A stretch of 64,000 nucleotides of DNA from JBBATK01 sp044228285. GTDB taxonomy: Bacteria; Bacteroidota; Ignavibacteria; Kapaibacteriales; NICIL-2. Each line of letters starts with the position of its first letter. Position 1 is the first letter of the stretch. The stretch is taken from positions 558,001-622,000 of the forward strand of contig JBGAVD010000002.1 in assembly GCA_044228285.1 (NCBI GenBank). Reading direction: 5' to 3'. Below the pieces are notes generated by a model. It saw only the letters and a list, made by a program, of their open reading frames with translations. It was not told the DNA's origin and searched no databases. Shown piece by piece: positions 53,401 through 60,611 of this stretch. The position numbers and the translations under genes were made by a program.

Positions 53401-55290
53401 CACCGTATCACGCCCGATACAACCGAGAGAGTCGATCGCGACAGCAATGTAATTAGTAGTAACAGTCGGCTGTACCTTGGTAGATAAGCATGTATCACAT
53501 GCGAGTCCAATTTTTGGAGTCCAATTCACATGTATGATCTCACCATTCACACCCACAACAGTCAAACGTACTGAATCACCGCCTGGGCAGAGTGAGGTGT
53601 CACGTCCAGCATTGATCAAAAACTTGCGAACGATGACGTTGATTGTATCGATTTGTGTACAACCCAGCGAGTCAAGAGCCGTTACGATGTAGCTCGTGTT
53701 CTGTGTTGGTTTCGCTACCACATTTATGCAGGTATCGCAATTCAGTCCTGTGCTCGGAGTCCATTTGACCTTACTTGCTGCACCTACAACTCGCAGGCGT
53801 GCAGTGTCGCCCAGACAGATCAACCGGTCTGGTCCTGCGTCGATATCTACTTCAGCAAGGTCAGCCTGCAGAGCGAGACCACCTACGTAGCCATAGGAAT
53901 CTGCATCACCGAAGCCGTAGACATAAAGTCCTATAGGCTGCGGACTCTGGATTCTGTGATTCGCTGAATTGACGCGAATGTTCGCGTAGGAAAAACAGGT
54001 GTTTGGAATATCGAGAAAGGTAGCATTCAGAGCAGCTCCATCGAGCTGAATCGATGTGCTATTACTTTTCGTTGTTACAACCGTAATGAACTGCTCATTG
54101 AACGCAGGAGTTGCTTGGATGTTGGTAAATCGATAATCGTTCAGATACTGTCTTCGTGGGGGAATGATCATCATAAAAGGATCACCAGGCTGCAGCGTTT
54201 GGTTCGATGAGTGGGTTTTCTTGAAGAGGGCAACTTGCACGTTCTTTGAAGCCACAAGCAAACCAGCGGTGTTTAGTGCCGTTTCGTAGTACTGTCCACG
54301 GTTCAGAGTTGCAACCTGAACATTATTGAAGTTCAGAGTGGTGCCATCTTCTTGAGCCACGACACGCCAGAGATCGCTGCCTGCGACATTTGAGCCAGAC
54401 GGTTGGCCGAGCGGTGTAATGATATAGCTTCGCCCCCAAACAGAGGTAGGTAGAAGCTGCTCATACAAATGATCTCGCGATATCAGTGTGCCTCTCTGCT
54501 CAACCGGTAAGGTTGCTCTCTGGTGTCCAGCAAACACAGCCACGGGTTTCGAAGCTTGTATGCGTGAGCCTGTAAGGTCGTAACGAAGATTGGACGTCGA
54601 GTATTCCGATTGAAAAAGGTAGGCTTGGCCTTTCTGTAAAGTAAAGTTCTTTACTGCTGAACCTGTTTCAGTTGTCGGCGCTGTTGTGTTGACCGACACA
54701 ACGGTGTTCGAGTCGACAGCTATTACACAAAACTGCGAAGGTGTGTATTGCAAATCTGGACTGCCGCCAAAAGCAACGCCATCGGACTTGTACGACATCA
54801 CATAGTACTCTTTGCCAAGCAATGCTGAAGGAAGGATCAAAGATGCGTCGCTTGTGGTCAGCGCTTTATTCAATGCATAACAGGCAACATTCCGATCTGT
54901 TTGAACGCGAAACACTTGTGGAGCAGGCGTTTCCAAATCATTGTTCGTTGAAAAGCCGGTACTTTGATTGTAACCCAAGAGCTCAAATGAGCTCCATTGC
55001 AATTTCCGTTGCCAGATCACATTGGGATTTGTGATCACTATATTCTGTGTAAAGCTTGTTCCATTCCTGTTCGTATAGGTCAGTGTACCCGTTGTTGCGG
55101 AATCTGCCACTACATAGATCCACAATGAGTCATCACTCTGCAAGCCGCCATTATGAAGATTGGGAAGGAAGGAAAAGTAGAACTCCCGCCCGCGCGAACT
55201 TTGCTGCGCAGTACTCTCCGAAGCCGTTGCCAAGAACAAAAGAATAATGCTGAAGGTTATGCTTGTTACAGCAGATCGGAAGAGAGTCAT
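50404..55290 (-). CDS. giant secreted protein with IgGFc-binding-like N-domain, ten Ig/PKD-like repeats and T9SS tail (1628 aa)
   Basis: Signal peptide MTLFRSAVTSITFSIILLFL to about STAQ. Residues about 35-475 resemble the IgGFc-binding N-terminal domain of bacterial surface proteins (GREFYFSFLPN, SKPVAVFAGHQ, SYIITPLGQP). Then ten repeats of about 79 residues (about 482-1268), most with the core WTPxxGLxCDTC and a later GC, plus DSxGCxxxDSVxVxV, so each has several cysteines. A C-terminal region and a T9SS tail ending FSKRLQVTR follow. ATG 55290 is preferred because GAGG precedes it by 6 bases; a longer frame to 55320 lacks this. Probably surface adhesion. Confidence 0.85.
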   Translation of the reverse strand: MTLFRSAVTSITFSIILLFLATASESTAQQSSRGREFYFSFLPNLHNGGLQSDDSLWIYVVADSATTGTLTYTNRNGTSFTQNIVITNPNVIWQRKLQWSSFELLGYNQSTGFSTNNDLETPAPQVFRVQTDRNVACYALNKALTTSDASLILPSALLGKEYYVMSYKSDGVAFGGSPDLQYTPSQFCVIAVDSNTVVSVNTTAPTTETGSAVKNFTLQKGQAYLFQSEYSTSNLRYDLTGSRIQASKPVAVFAGHQRATLPVEQRGTLISRDHLYEQLLPTSVWGRSYIITPLGQPSGSNVAGSDLWRVVAQEDGTTLNFNNVQVATLNRGQYYETALNTAGLLVASKNVQVALFKKTHSSNQTLQPGDPFMMIIPPRRQYLNDYRFTNIQATPAFNEQFITVVTTKSNSTSIQLDGAALNATFLDIPNTCFSYANIRVNSANHRIQSPQPIGLYVYGFGDADSYGYVGGLALQADLAEVDIDAGPDRLICLGDTARLRVVGAASKVKWTPSTGLNCDTCINVVAKPTQNTSYIVTALDSLGCTQIDTINVIVRKFLINAGRDTSLCPGGDSVRLTVVGVNGEIIHVNWTPKIGLACDTCLSTKVQPTVTTNYIAVAIDSLGCIGRDTVKVTIRPGLSIDAGPDQEFCSAADSVVLKATFANGVIKKVKWSPSTGLGCDTCVITRARPSTGMTYYVTVFDSSGCSGTDSVKIKLKSSSGAVHLAAETFICFKNDSAVLQIQGKVMSVKWTPKATVTCDTCPLTYAKPTVSTTYYCNGVDAQGCLFTDSIKVTPLPAATVDIQPDSTACTSTGIALRAIGSYSSISWTPTVGLSCSNCPTPVAIPPGRDVTYVVRVRNGSSPDCEAVDSVTVKYRPGIEGQLPSTVTSCLGDTLRYNIKFGGSVKWTPSTNLACDTCKSVVIVPKGNIKYTITGDSAGCTSKITLDIKMSQRATLKAPVDTSICRGDTIELVATSNSTTNPVEWLPYTGLSCPTCLKTKASPRRTTTYVVTSGAGLCATRDTITITVKDAPVAQLSPQDTSLCGGGSVQYLLTLATTGSTLRWSPAEGLSCVDCPNPVATPTRPGKNTYTLSIFGPNGCDTTIVATIGVGAPPRDTLVTKDTTICEGASIVTRVIGDTSASFFWTPSNGVACQTCAQTRITADTVRRWYYLRAKDAGSGCIKIDSFLLSAAALPRVDSTSGDTSLCQKQSVQLHTNSALSYRWSPASSLDRSDIQNPTASPSVTTTYTVILTNAAGCIDSAKVTVDVQPCGDSITVTQLGSIAPFLACDSTDTFLRIRNLGQIAIQVDSVTVLRRNNADVDLVALAAENASRFPTTLQPGAALSPEFALRILALNPGSFSITLRVWTANKSRIDSVVISSSTTQLPVLFKLDSTSVTIDSSFAFPVHGISKYWTELRIRAVDVRVQYAPGFMVYDTAKVIVPGTLSDNTWQFSYDKAASSNGVAVFHAIGTTPLKSLVGTEGILFTPYFRTMLSNDILSRPTLRFDLPSLSVPCAERLVANGEVNIVTCAASLRRIQVRLSDFKLISVVPNPVVKESVAFQYGVGTPGDICLKIYDELGRDVLTVFNTYHDGGIYEATLDVSSLANGSYHCVLSSGGLQFSKRLQVTR

Positions 55291-55423
55291 GGAGTACCTC
55301 AAGTAATGCATAGTCATCATTTGTTCTCAGTCATCGTGTTCGATGGCTTAGTACAATGATACACGAGTAGATCTACCCGTCTCGTAAAAGAAAATTACAA
55401 CTGAATGGCTGAACCTCGGTGAA

Positions 55424-55773
55424 TTAATACCGTAAAACGAGGAAAGTTTCACCTTCGTTAACAACTATCGCTTCAGCTGTGCTGAACTGAATGTTTTCTG
55501 AACTGTTCTGCTCTGTTTCATGAATGACTAGGCACCTATTCTGTGTGCTTGGCATTTCGATGAGCATTTGTTCATCACACACATAGCTACTCTCTCGTAA
55601 CCCTTGCGAAACATCAACACTGCACCTCTTTGTTGAGCCGCCACAAGAGTGACAACAAGAGTATGTAATTGTGTAATGACACACGAAACATGATTGTTGT
55701 TTATAATCCTGCCACAAAGCACCCACAAAAAGCAAAGAGTGTAACGAAAAGAGTAGAGAGTTCTTTTAGACAT
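55424..55773 (-). pseudogene. possible frameshifted small cysteine-rich secreted protein
   Basis: An ATG at 55773 opens MSKRTLYSFRYTLCFLWVL, a signal-peptide-like start, while a second frame from about 55735 reads LFVGALWQDYKQQSCFVCH and runs to VVNEGETFLVLRY, with about nine cysteines. A single-base slip near the T5 tract at about 55723 would join them. Either frame alone lacks a good start or a good end. No family recognised; it may be decayed or chance. Confidence 0.3.
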
Positions 55774-56179
55774 CCGTCTTGATACTCTCTGCTGCATTTG
55801 AAGCAAGAGCAAATCCAAGTACATGTACGAACACGTGATCACAGATCGTCTTTGTGTTTGTCGCCGTCCCAGTTTCCATATCGCACTCTGAACTCTGTGC
55901 AGTTTCTGCCAAGCGTCTCGAGCTTGCACTTCTTAAAATCTCATTGCGTAGGGACCAGAAAAGGAGACTTTGCGTTGTTTGAGACCGGGAGTACTGCCGA
56001 GATTTTGATCGCTAGCATCTACCAGACTTAGAGAATTGCATTGTTGCGAACAACACATTGTGCTCAGGAAGGTGACAGAGCGTTGTGATTTTCTTCACAT
56101 TTATTTAGCATTTGGCTGACACTTTGGCAGCTATTTTCGGTCAAAAAGGATGCGCAATGCAGAGTTATCTGACAAAATA

Positions 56180-56195
56180 ACAGGTTTTGACCTGT
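56180..56195. promoter_or_regulatory. inverted repeat upstream of the ECF sigma gene
   Basis: ACAGGT-TTTG-ACCTGT, perfect 6-bp arms, 85 bp before the ATG. Could be an operator or leader hairpin. Confidence 0.4.
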
Positions 56196-56279
56196 AACTA
56201 ATGACTGGCATGATTTGTCTTAGTAGATATAGACAACAAGGCAATTGGAAATCAAAAACACCACTATCAGGAGAATAAA

Positions 56280-56864
56280 ATGGATCTCGTGATGCAACTC
56301 GAAGGTTTGTTTCGCACAGAGCGTAAGAAGTTTCTCGGATTTATTCGCCAACGCGTCCGTAGTCATGAAGAAGCAGAGGATATTCTTCAGGATGTATTTG
56401 CTAATGTAATCGCAGCATCTGCACAAATCGACAAGCCCATCGAAAACATCGCTTCTTGGGTTTTTACGGCGGTACGCAATCGTATCATTGACACCTATCG
56501 TAAGAAACGGACGGCAAATTTTAGCGATATGAACACCGAAGCTCAACTTGATGATGGAGTAGAGCTGTTTGAAAACTATATAGCAGACCTTAGCTACAGT
56601 CCTGAAACAGATATGGTTCGCAAGACTATCTGGGAGGCTGTACAAGCCGGATTACGTGAACTGCCTGCAGAACAGCGCGAAGTGTTCGAAAAGAACGAAT
56701 TTGAAGGCATTTCCTTCCGCGAGATGAGCGAAGAAAGCGGAGTTAACATCAATACTTTGCTCGCTCGCAAGCGTTACGCGGTACTCCACCTTCGTAGCAG
56801 ATTGGAAGACCTGTACGCCTCTTTGAATGATGGCTACGATCCTTCGAAATCGAACCCTGCATAG
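56280..56864 (+). CDS. ECF-type RNA polymerase sigma factor (194 aa)
   Basis: Region 2 (FLGFIRQRVRSHEEAEDILQDVFANVI, IASWVFTAVRNRIIDTYRKKR) and region 4 (LPAEQREVFEKNEFEGISFREMSEESGVNINTLLARKRYAVLHLRSRL) are intact with no region 3, as in sigma-70 ECF factors. The usual length is 160-200. AGGAG sits 7 bases before the ATG. It is followed by an excellent terminator and by a small membrane protein gene that may be its anti-sigma or signal partner. The copper-ATPase/cbb3 locus comes next but has its own promoter. Confidence 0.9.
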   Translation: MDLVMQLEGLFRTERKKFLGFIRQRVRSHEEAEDILQDVFANVIAASAQIDKPIENIASWVFTAVRNRIIDTYRKKRTANFSDMNTEAQLDDGVELFENYIADLSYSPETDMVRKTIWEAVQAGLRELPAEQREVFEKNEFEGISFREMSEESGVNINTLLARKRYAVLHLRSRLEDLYASLNDGYDPSKSNPA

Positions 56865-56896
56865 TCTCTGAATAGTGAGACCTGACGGAAAATCTG

Positions 56897-56933
56897 TAGC
56901 GAGCCACCATACGTGGCTCGCTATATTTTTTTT
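56897..56933 (+). terminator. intrinsic terminator of the ECF sigma gene
   Basis: TAGCGAGCCAC-CATAC-GTGGCTCGCTA, perfect 11-bp stem, then TATTTTTTTT. Clear rho-independent terminator. Confidence 0.93.
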
Positions 56934-57080
56934 CAACAGATGTGAAAAGCTGGTGTTTTTTAGTAGTTTCGTTTTTATACGGGCTGCCTACGGCAGCAAC
57001 CGTAATGTTAAAGTCGACATCGACAAAAATGAAAGCTGTCGTTGTGCGTCACTTTCAACAGAAACAATTGGGAACTGCGG

Positions 57081-57503
57081 ATGGTTCATAGATACTCCCT
57101 CAAAAACAAGGTTGCGCGTGCTGGCTTTTACGTTACAAGTATTGGCGGGCTCATGATGCTCTTCGCTGGCTTGTTATGGCTCAGCTGGAATCATTTTGTT
57201 GCCGACAACATGCAGTATGCTCCCTTGAGCTTCCTCGAATCCGTTGGATTGGTTTCGATAGCATATATAGTTTACTCTTCACTGAGATTTAGTTCTCAAG
57301 TCGAAGATTGCGGAGATACCCCAATCAAGAGCGCACATCAGCAACCAAGCTCAATTTCAACGCCGTCAGGGGAGTCGACCTTACACCTTGATGACTTAAG
57401 TGGCTCACAACGCGAACAGCTCAAGCTAGAGATTGAGCGTTGCTGCGGCAAGCGTAGCGTCGATTCTTTAGCAAGCTCTGCAGCAGACCAACGCCAAGCG
57501 TAG
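57081..57503 (+). CDS. small two-span membrane protein, possible ECF partner (140 aa)
   Basis: Starts MVHRYSLKNKVARAGFYV, has two membrane segments (about 15-40 GGLMMLFAGLLWLS and about 54-74 SVGLVSIAYIVYSSL) and an acidic polar C-terminal domain (DDLSGSQREQLKLEIERCCGKRS). It follows the ECF sigma gene after its terminator. The short cytoplasmic tail and location make an anti-sigma or signalling role possible, but no anti-sigma domain is recognisable. ATG 57081 is preferred to a TTG at 57042. Confidence 0.6.
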   Translation: MVHRYSLKNKVARAGFYVTSIGGLMMLFAGLLWLSWNHFVADNMQYAPLSFLESVGLVSIAYIVYSSLRFSSQVEDCGDTPIKSAHQQPSSISTPSGESTLHLDDLSGSQREQLKLEIERCCGKRSVDSLASSAADQRQA

Positions 57504-57753
57504 AACTCGCAAGTGCTATGTGTACATAAGGGATAGTACCTCCAAGAAAGCGTTGTTCACAGGACTAAAACACCAATTTGTGCCTTGCGCGCCTTGTGTC
57601 CTACAGTTTGCAAGACCCAATTTCACATCCGTTGGCTCATCGTATTCGCGGCCAAGTATAGAGTGCTGCCTCCCAAGCAGCCAAGTAGTCTTGAACTACC
57701 GGAATAGGCCCAATTCTGCTCAAAAAACGACCATTTCGCTATCAGAGATTTTT

Positions 57754-57771
57754 TTTCAACAATAGTTGAAA
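57754..57771. promoter_or_regulatory. FNR/CRP-family operator candidate
   Basis: TTTCAACAATAGTTGAAA, perfect 7-bp arms around a 4-base centre, the form of CRP/FNR-superfamily sites (TTGAT-N4-ATCAA and relatives). Its centre is about 61.5 bases before the predicted start. Confidence 0.6.
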
Positions 57772-57787
57772 TAAAGGCAATAATGTC

Positions 57788-57816
57788 TTAAATTGCATAG
57801 CAATTAAAGATATAAT
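57788..57816 (+). promoter_or_regulatory. promoter of the cbb3/copper-ATPase operon
   Basis: TATAAT at 57811-57816, with only a poor -35 (TTAAAT, 57788-57793, 17-bp spacing), as expected for an activator-dependent promoter. Confidence 0.6.
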
Positions 57817-57840
57817 ACTCTTTATTCAAATATATCTCCG

Positions 57841-60345
57841 ATGCTTAGCCATACACCATCAGATGTTGTGCGCGGTACGCAGTGTTATCACTGTGGGGCT
57901 AGCTGCGACGAAAGCTCGGTTAGCTTTGAGCAGAAATTGTTCTGTTGCACGGGATGTAGCATAGTGCATCAGCTGTTAAAGAGCGACACCGTTTGCGAAG
58001 TCATGTCTGATGAAGAAGTTGCGCGTAGTCGCTTCAGTAGAAAACCCATACCTCGCTTCGAGTATCTAGAGGATGAAAGTGTGAGGGCGGCCCTTATCAC
58101 TTTTGAGGATGGGAGACAGGCACATTGTGTCTTTAAGCTACCTACCATACACTGTGCTTCGTGCATCTGGACCTTAGAGAACTTGTTTCGTATTGACCCA
58201 GCGATTATCCGTACGGAAGTGAACTTTCTCAAAAAGACACTATCCGTTTCCTTCTTCACAGCAGAGATTAGCTTACGTCAAGTTGTCGAGCTGATAACAC
58301 GCTTGGGATATGAACCTGAAATTCGATTGAAGGATCAAGAGGGGAACAATCCTTCGACGAACTCCACACTTCGATCGCTGTACTACAAAATAGGAGTAGC
58401 TGGCTTTGCCTTTGGTAACGTCATGCTTTTTGCAGCGCCAGACTATTTAGCGCGCATCAGCTCGGACGGTGCTTTGTTGAGTCCAGCCTTTGCCCAGCTT
58501 TTTGCGATCCTCAGTGTTGCCTTGTCGCTTCCGGTGTTGCTCTACAGTGCGTCTGATTACTACATCAATAGTTGGTACTCACTGCGTGATCGCACCCTGT
58601 CATTAGACGTACCAATAGCGATGGGTATCACAGCACTGTTCGCACGTAGTGTATACGAAGTCGCGACTGGCACAGGCACAGGCTACTTTGATTCGTTCAC
58701 CGGACTGGTTTTCTTCTTATTGATTGCGCGAGTGTTTCAAGCAAAGAGCTTTGACACTTTGTCATTTGAGCGAAACTATACGTCGTTCTTCCCACTATCA
58801 GTTAGCGTTCGACAAAGCGGACGAATCCGAGTGATTCCTCTGTCGAAGCTTCGCGAAGAAGATGTGATCGTGGTGCGCAACGGAGAGCTTGTTCCGGCGG
58901 ATTCAGTGTTGTTGAGTTCCCATCTTCATATAGACTACAGCTTTGTCAGCGGTGAGTCTGAAGTAGTTGAGCTCCTTCGTGGAGCAACGGTCTATGCTGG
59001 TGGCAAAGTTGTGGGCGCAGCTGGCGAGTTTACCGTCACCAAAAGTGTTTCACATAGTTATCTCACGCAGCTATGGAACAACAGTGTTTTCTCTAAGGAG
59101 AAGCAGAACTCATTGGTGGACATCTCCAACGCATTTGCTCGTTACTTCACGATTGTTGTTTTGATTGTAGCTATTGCCACTGCATTGTACTGGTTGCCAG
59201 ATACTTCCAAAGCTCTCAGTACCTTTACTGCTGTTCTCATAGTTGCCTGTCCATGTGCTCTTACCTTAGCTGCTCCCTTCACCTTTGGGGCAGCCCTTAG
59301 CATCTTCGCAAAAGCTCAATTTTTCTTACGCAACGTTGGGGTTGTTGCTGATGTAGCGAGCATCAACACCATGGTGTTTGACAAGACAGGTACGCTTACT
59401 CAATCAACAAAGAGTTCCATTGAATTCGTCGATGGCGAGTTGTCCGAAGAAGAGCGCCGCTATGTCATAACAACAGCGCAGCACTCACTTCACCCATTGA
59501 GCACTCGCATTGTTGAAATGTTGAGTGATGGTGTCCACGACGAGCAATTACCAGAAACCGAGCATTATCAAGAGTATCCGGGACGCGGAGCTGAAAGCAG
59601 AATTTTCGGTCACCACATTCTGCTCGGCTCCGCAGACCTGGTTCGTACGCTAAGCAAAGCCCAGGTGCCAGCATTTGAGCAGTCCGGCATAGTACACGTT
59701 GTCATTGACAACGAATACAAAGGCTACTTCCGCATTCGGATGCTTATGCGTGATGGCATGGCGGCGGCACTACAGACAATGAAGTCGAGCGCTGAACTCT
59801 ATGTGTTGAGTGGTGACGGTGATCAACAACGCAAAGAGTTTACGGAGTTCTTTCCAGATGATCATCTAGTGTTCAAGCAAAGTCCGCAAGACAAGCTCGA
59901 CTTTGTTCAAGCATTGCAGGCAGAGCAGCGTTTTGTTGCAATGGTAGGCGATGGAATCAACGACGCCGGTGCGTTGCGACAAAGTCATGTAGGGATTGCC
60001 GTCAGTGAGAGTAGCACATCATTTACACCAGCAAGTGACGCCATCATTAGTGCTGATAACCTGTATCGTTTACCAGAATTTATCGCCTTTGCCAAGTACT
60101 CAATTCGCGTTCTAAAGATCGCGTTTGCTGTGTCGGTTGTGTACAATGTGTTTGGACTATACCTGGCATGTGGTGGACAGCTTTCACCGATGTTTGCGGC
60201 CATTTTTATGCCGTTGAGTTCATGGAGTGTGGTTGGGATCGCATATGGTTTGATGCGCATTCGTGAGAGAAGCATTACAAAACCAAAGAATGTTCAGCGA
60301 GCGTTTCCAGCGACTGTAAATCGTGGACTCAGCGAAGTTGTTTAG
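57841..60345 (+). CDS. ccoI: copper-transporting P1B-type ATPase, CcoI/CopA2-like (834 aa)
   Basis: N-terminal cysteine cluster (CYHCG, CCTGC; about 15-39), one heavy-metal-associated domain with HCASCIW (Cys105, Cys108), eight predicted membrane segments, the CPC motif (Cys470-Pro471-Cys472), DKTGTLT with phosphorylated Asp514, and GDGIND (Asp704, Asp708). This order and the neighbouring genes indicate the CcoI/FixI type, which loads copper for cbb3 oxidase assembly from the cytoplasmic side, not a resistance exporter. It is the first gene of the oxidase operon. Start at the first ATG; no strong ribosome site. Confidence 0.9.
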   Translation: MLSHTPSDVVRGTQCYHCGASCDESSVSFEQKLFCCTGCSIVHQLLKSDTVCEVMSDEEVARSRFSRKPIPRFEYLEDESVRAALITFEDGRQAHCVFKLPTIHCASCIWTLENLFRIDPAIIRTEVNFLKKTLSVSFFTAEISLRQVVELITRLGYEPEIRLKDQEGNNPSTNSTLRSLYYKIGVAGFAFGNVMLFAAPDYLARISSDGALLSPAFAQLFAILSVALSLPVLLYSASDYYINSWYSLRDRTLSLDVPIAMGITALFARSVYEVATGTGTGYFDSFTGLVFFLLIARVFQAKSFDTLSFERNYTSFFPLSVSVRQSGRIRVIPLSKLREEDVIVVRNGELVPADSVLLSSHLHIDYSFVSGESEVVELLRGATVYAGGKVVGAAGEFTVTKSVSHSYLTQLWNNSVFSKEKQNSLVDISNAFARYFTIVVLIVAIATALYWLPDTSKALSTFTAVLIVACPCALTLAAPFTFGAALSIFAKAQFFLRNVGVVADVASINTMVFDKTGTLTQSTKSSIEFVDGELSEEERRYVITTAQHSLHPLSTRIVEMLSDGVHDEQLPETEHYQEYPGRGAESRIFGHHILLGSADLVRTLSKAQVPAFEQSGIVHVVIDNEYKGYFRIRMLMRDGMAAALQTMKSSAELYVLSGDGDQQRKEFTEFFPDDHLVFKQSPQDKLDFVQALQAEQRFVAMVGDGINDAGALRQSHVGIAVSESSTSFTPASDAIISADNLYRLPEFIAFAKYSIRVLKIAFAVSVVYNVFGLYLACGGQLSPMFAAIFMPLSSWSVVGIAYGLMRIRERSITKPKNVQRAFPATVNRGLSEVV

Positions 60346-60375
60346 ATAAGATATTCACTACTAATGGAGTGTACC

Positions 60376-60567
60376 ATGGAAGTGCTTTTCATGTTGATCG
60401 CCTTCAGCGTTCTCATCGCGGTAGTGTTCCTGGTGTACTTTTTCTGGGCGGTTAAGGATGGTCAATATGATGATAACTATACGCCAGCAGTACGCATTCT
60501 ACTAGACGATACCAAGCCTAGCACTGTGCGTTCAGAAGTTGGCAGTGGCAGAACACAAGAGTTTTAG
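60376..60567 (+). CDS. ccoS: cbb3 oxidase maturation protein CcoS
   Basis: 63 residues: MEVLFMLIAFSVLIAVVFLVYFFWAVKDGQYDDNY, one membrane segment followed by the D-x-x-Q-x-D-D box typical of CcoS/FixS, then a polar tail. It helps cofactor insertion into the oxidase. GGAG (60366-60369) six bases before 60376 sets the start; an earlier ATG at 60364 contains that site and is unlikely. Directly after ccoI, 30 bp away. Confidence 0.9.
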   Translation: MEVLFMLIAFSVLIAVVFLVYFFWAVKDGQYDDNYTPAVRILLDDTKPSTVRSEVGSGRTQEF

Positions 60568-60611
60568 AATTCCAGTTAAATGTATCACTATTCACTTTAG
60601 GGAGACGCGTA

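Larger units (their letters stand above)
55291..56279. other. long intergenic region with a possible frameshifted small gene
   Basis: About 990 bp between divergent genes. Minus-strand frames at 55424-55773 may be remnants of one small secreted protein. A perfect inverted repeat lies at 56180-56195 upstream of the sigma factor gene. Confidence 0.4.
57504..57840. other. regulatory region of the cbb3 oxidase locus
   Basis: About 340 bp, empty of genes in its left half and AT-rich in its right half (57740-57840), where the CRP/FNR-like palindrome, a second small inverted repeat AATTGC-ATA-GCAATT (57791-57805) and the TATAAT box lie. Confidence 0.6.
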
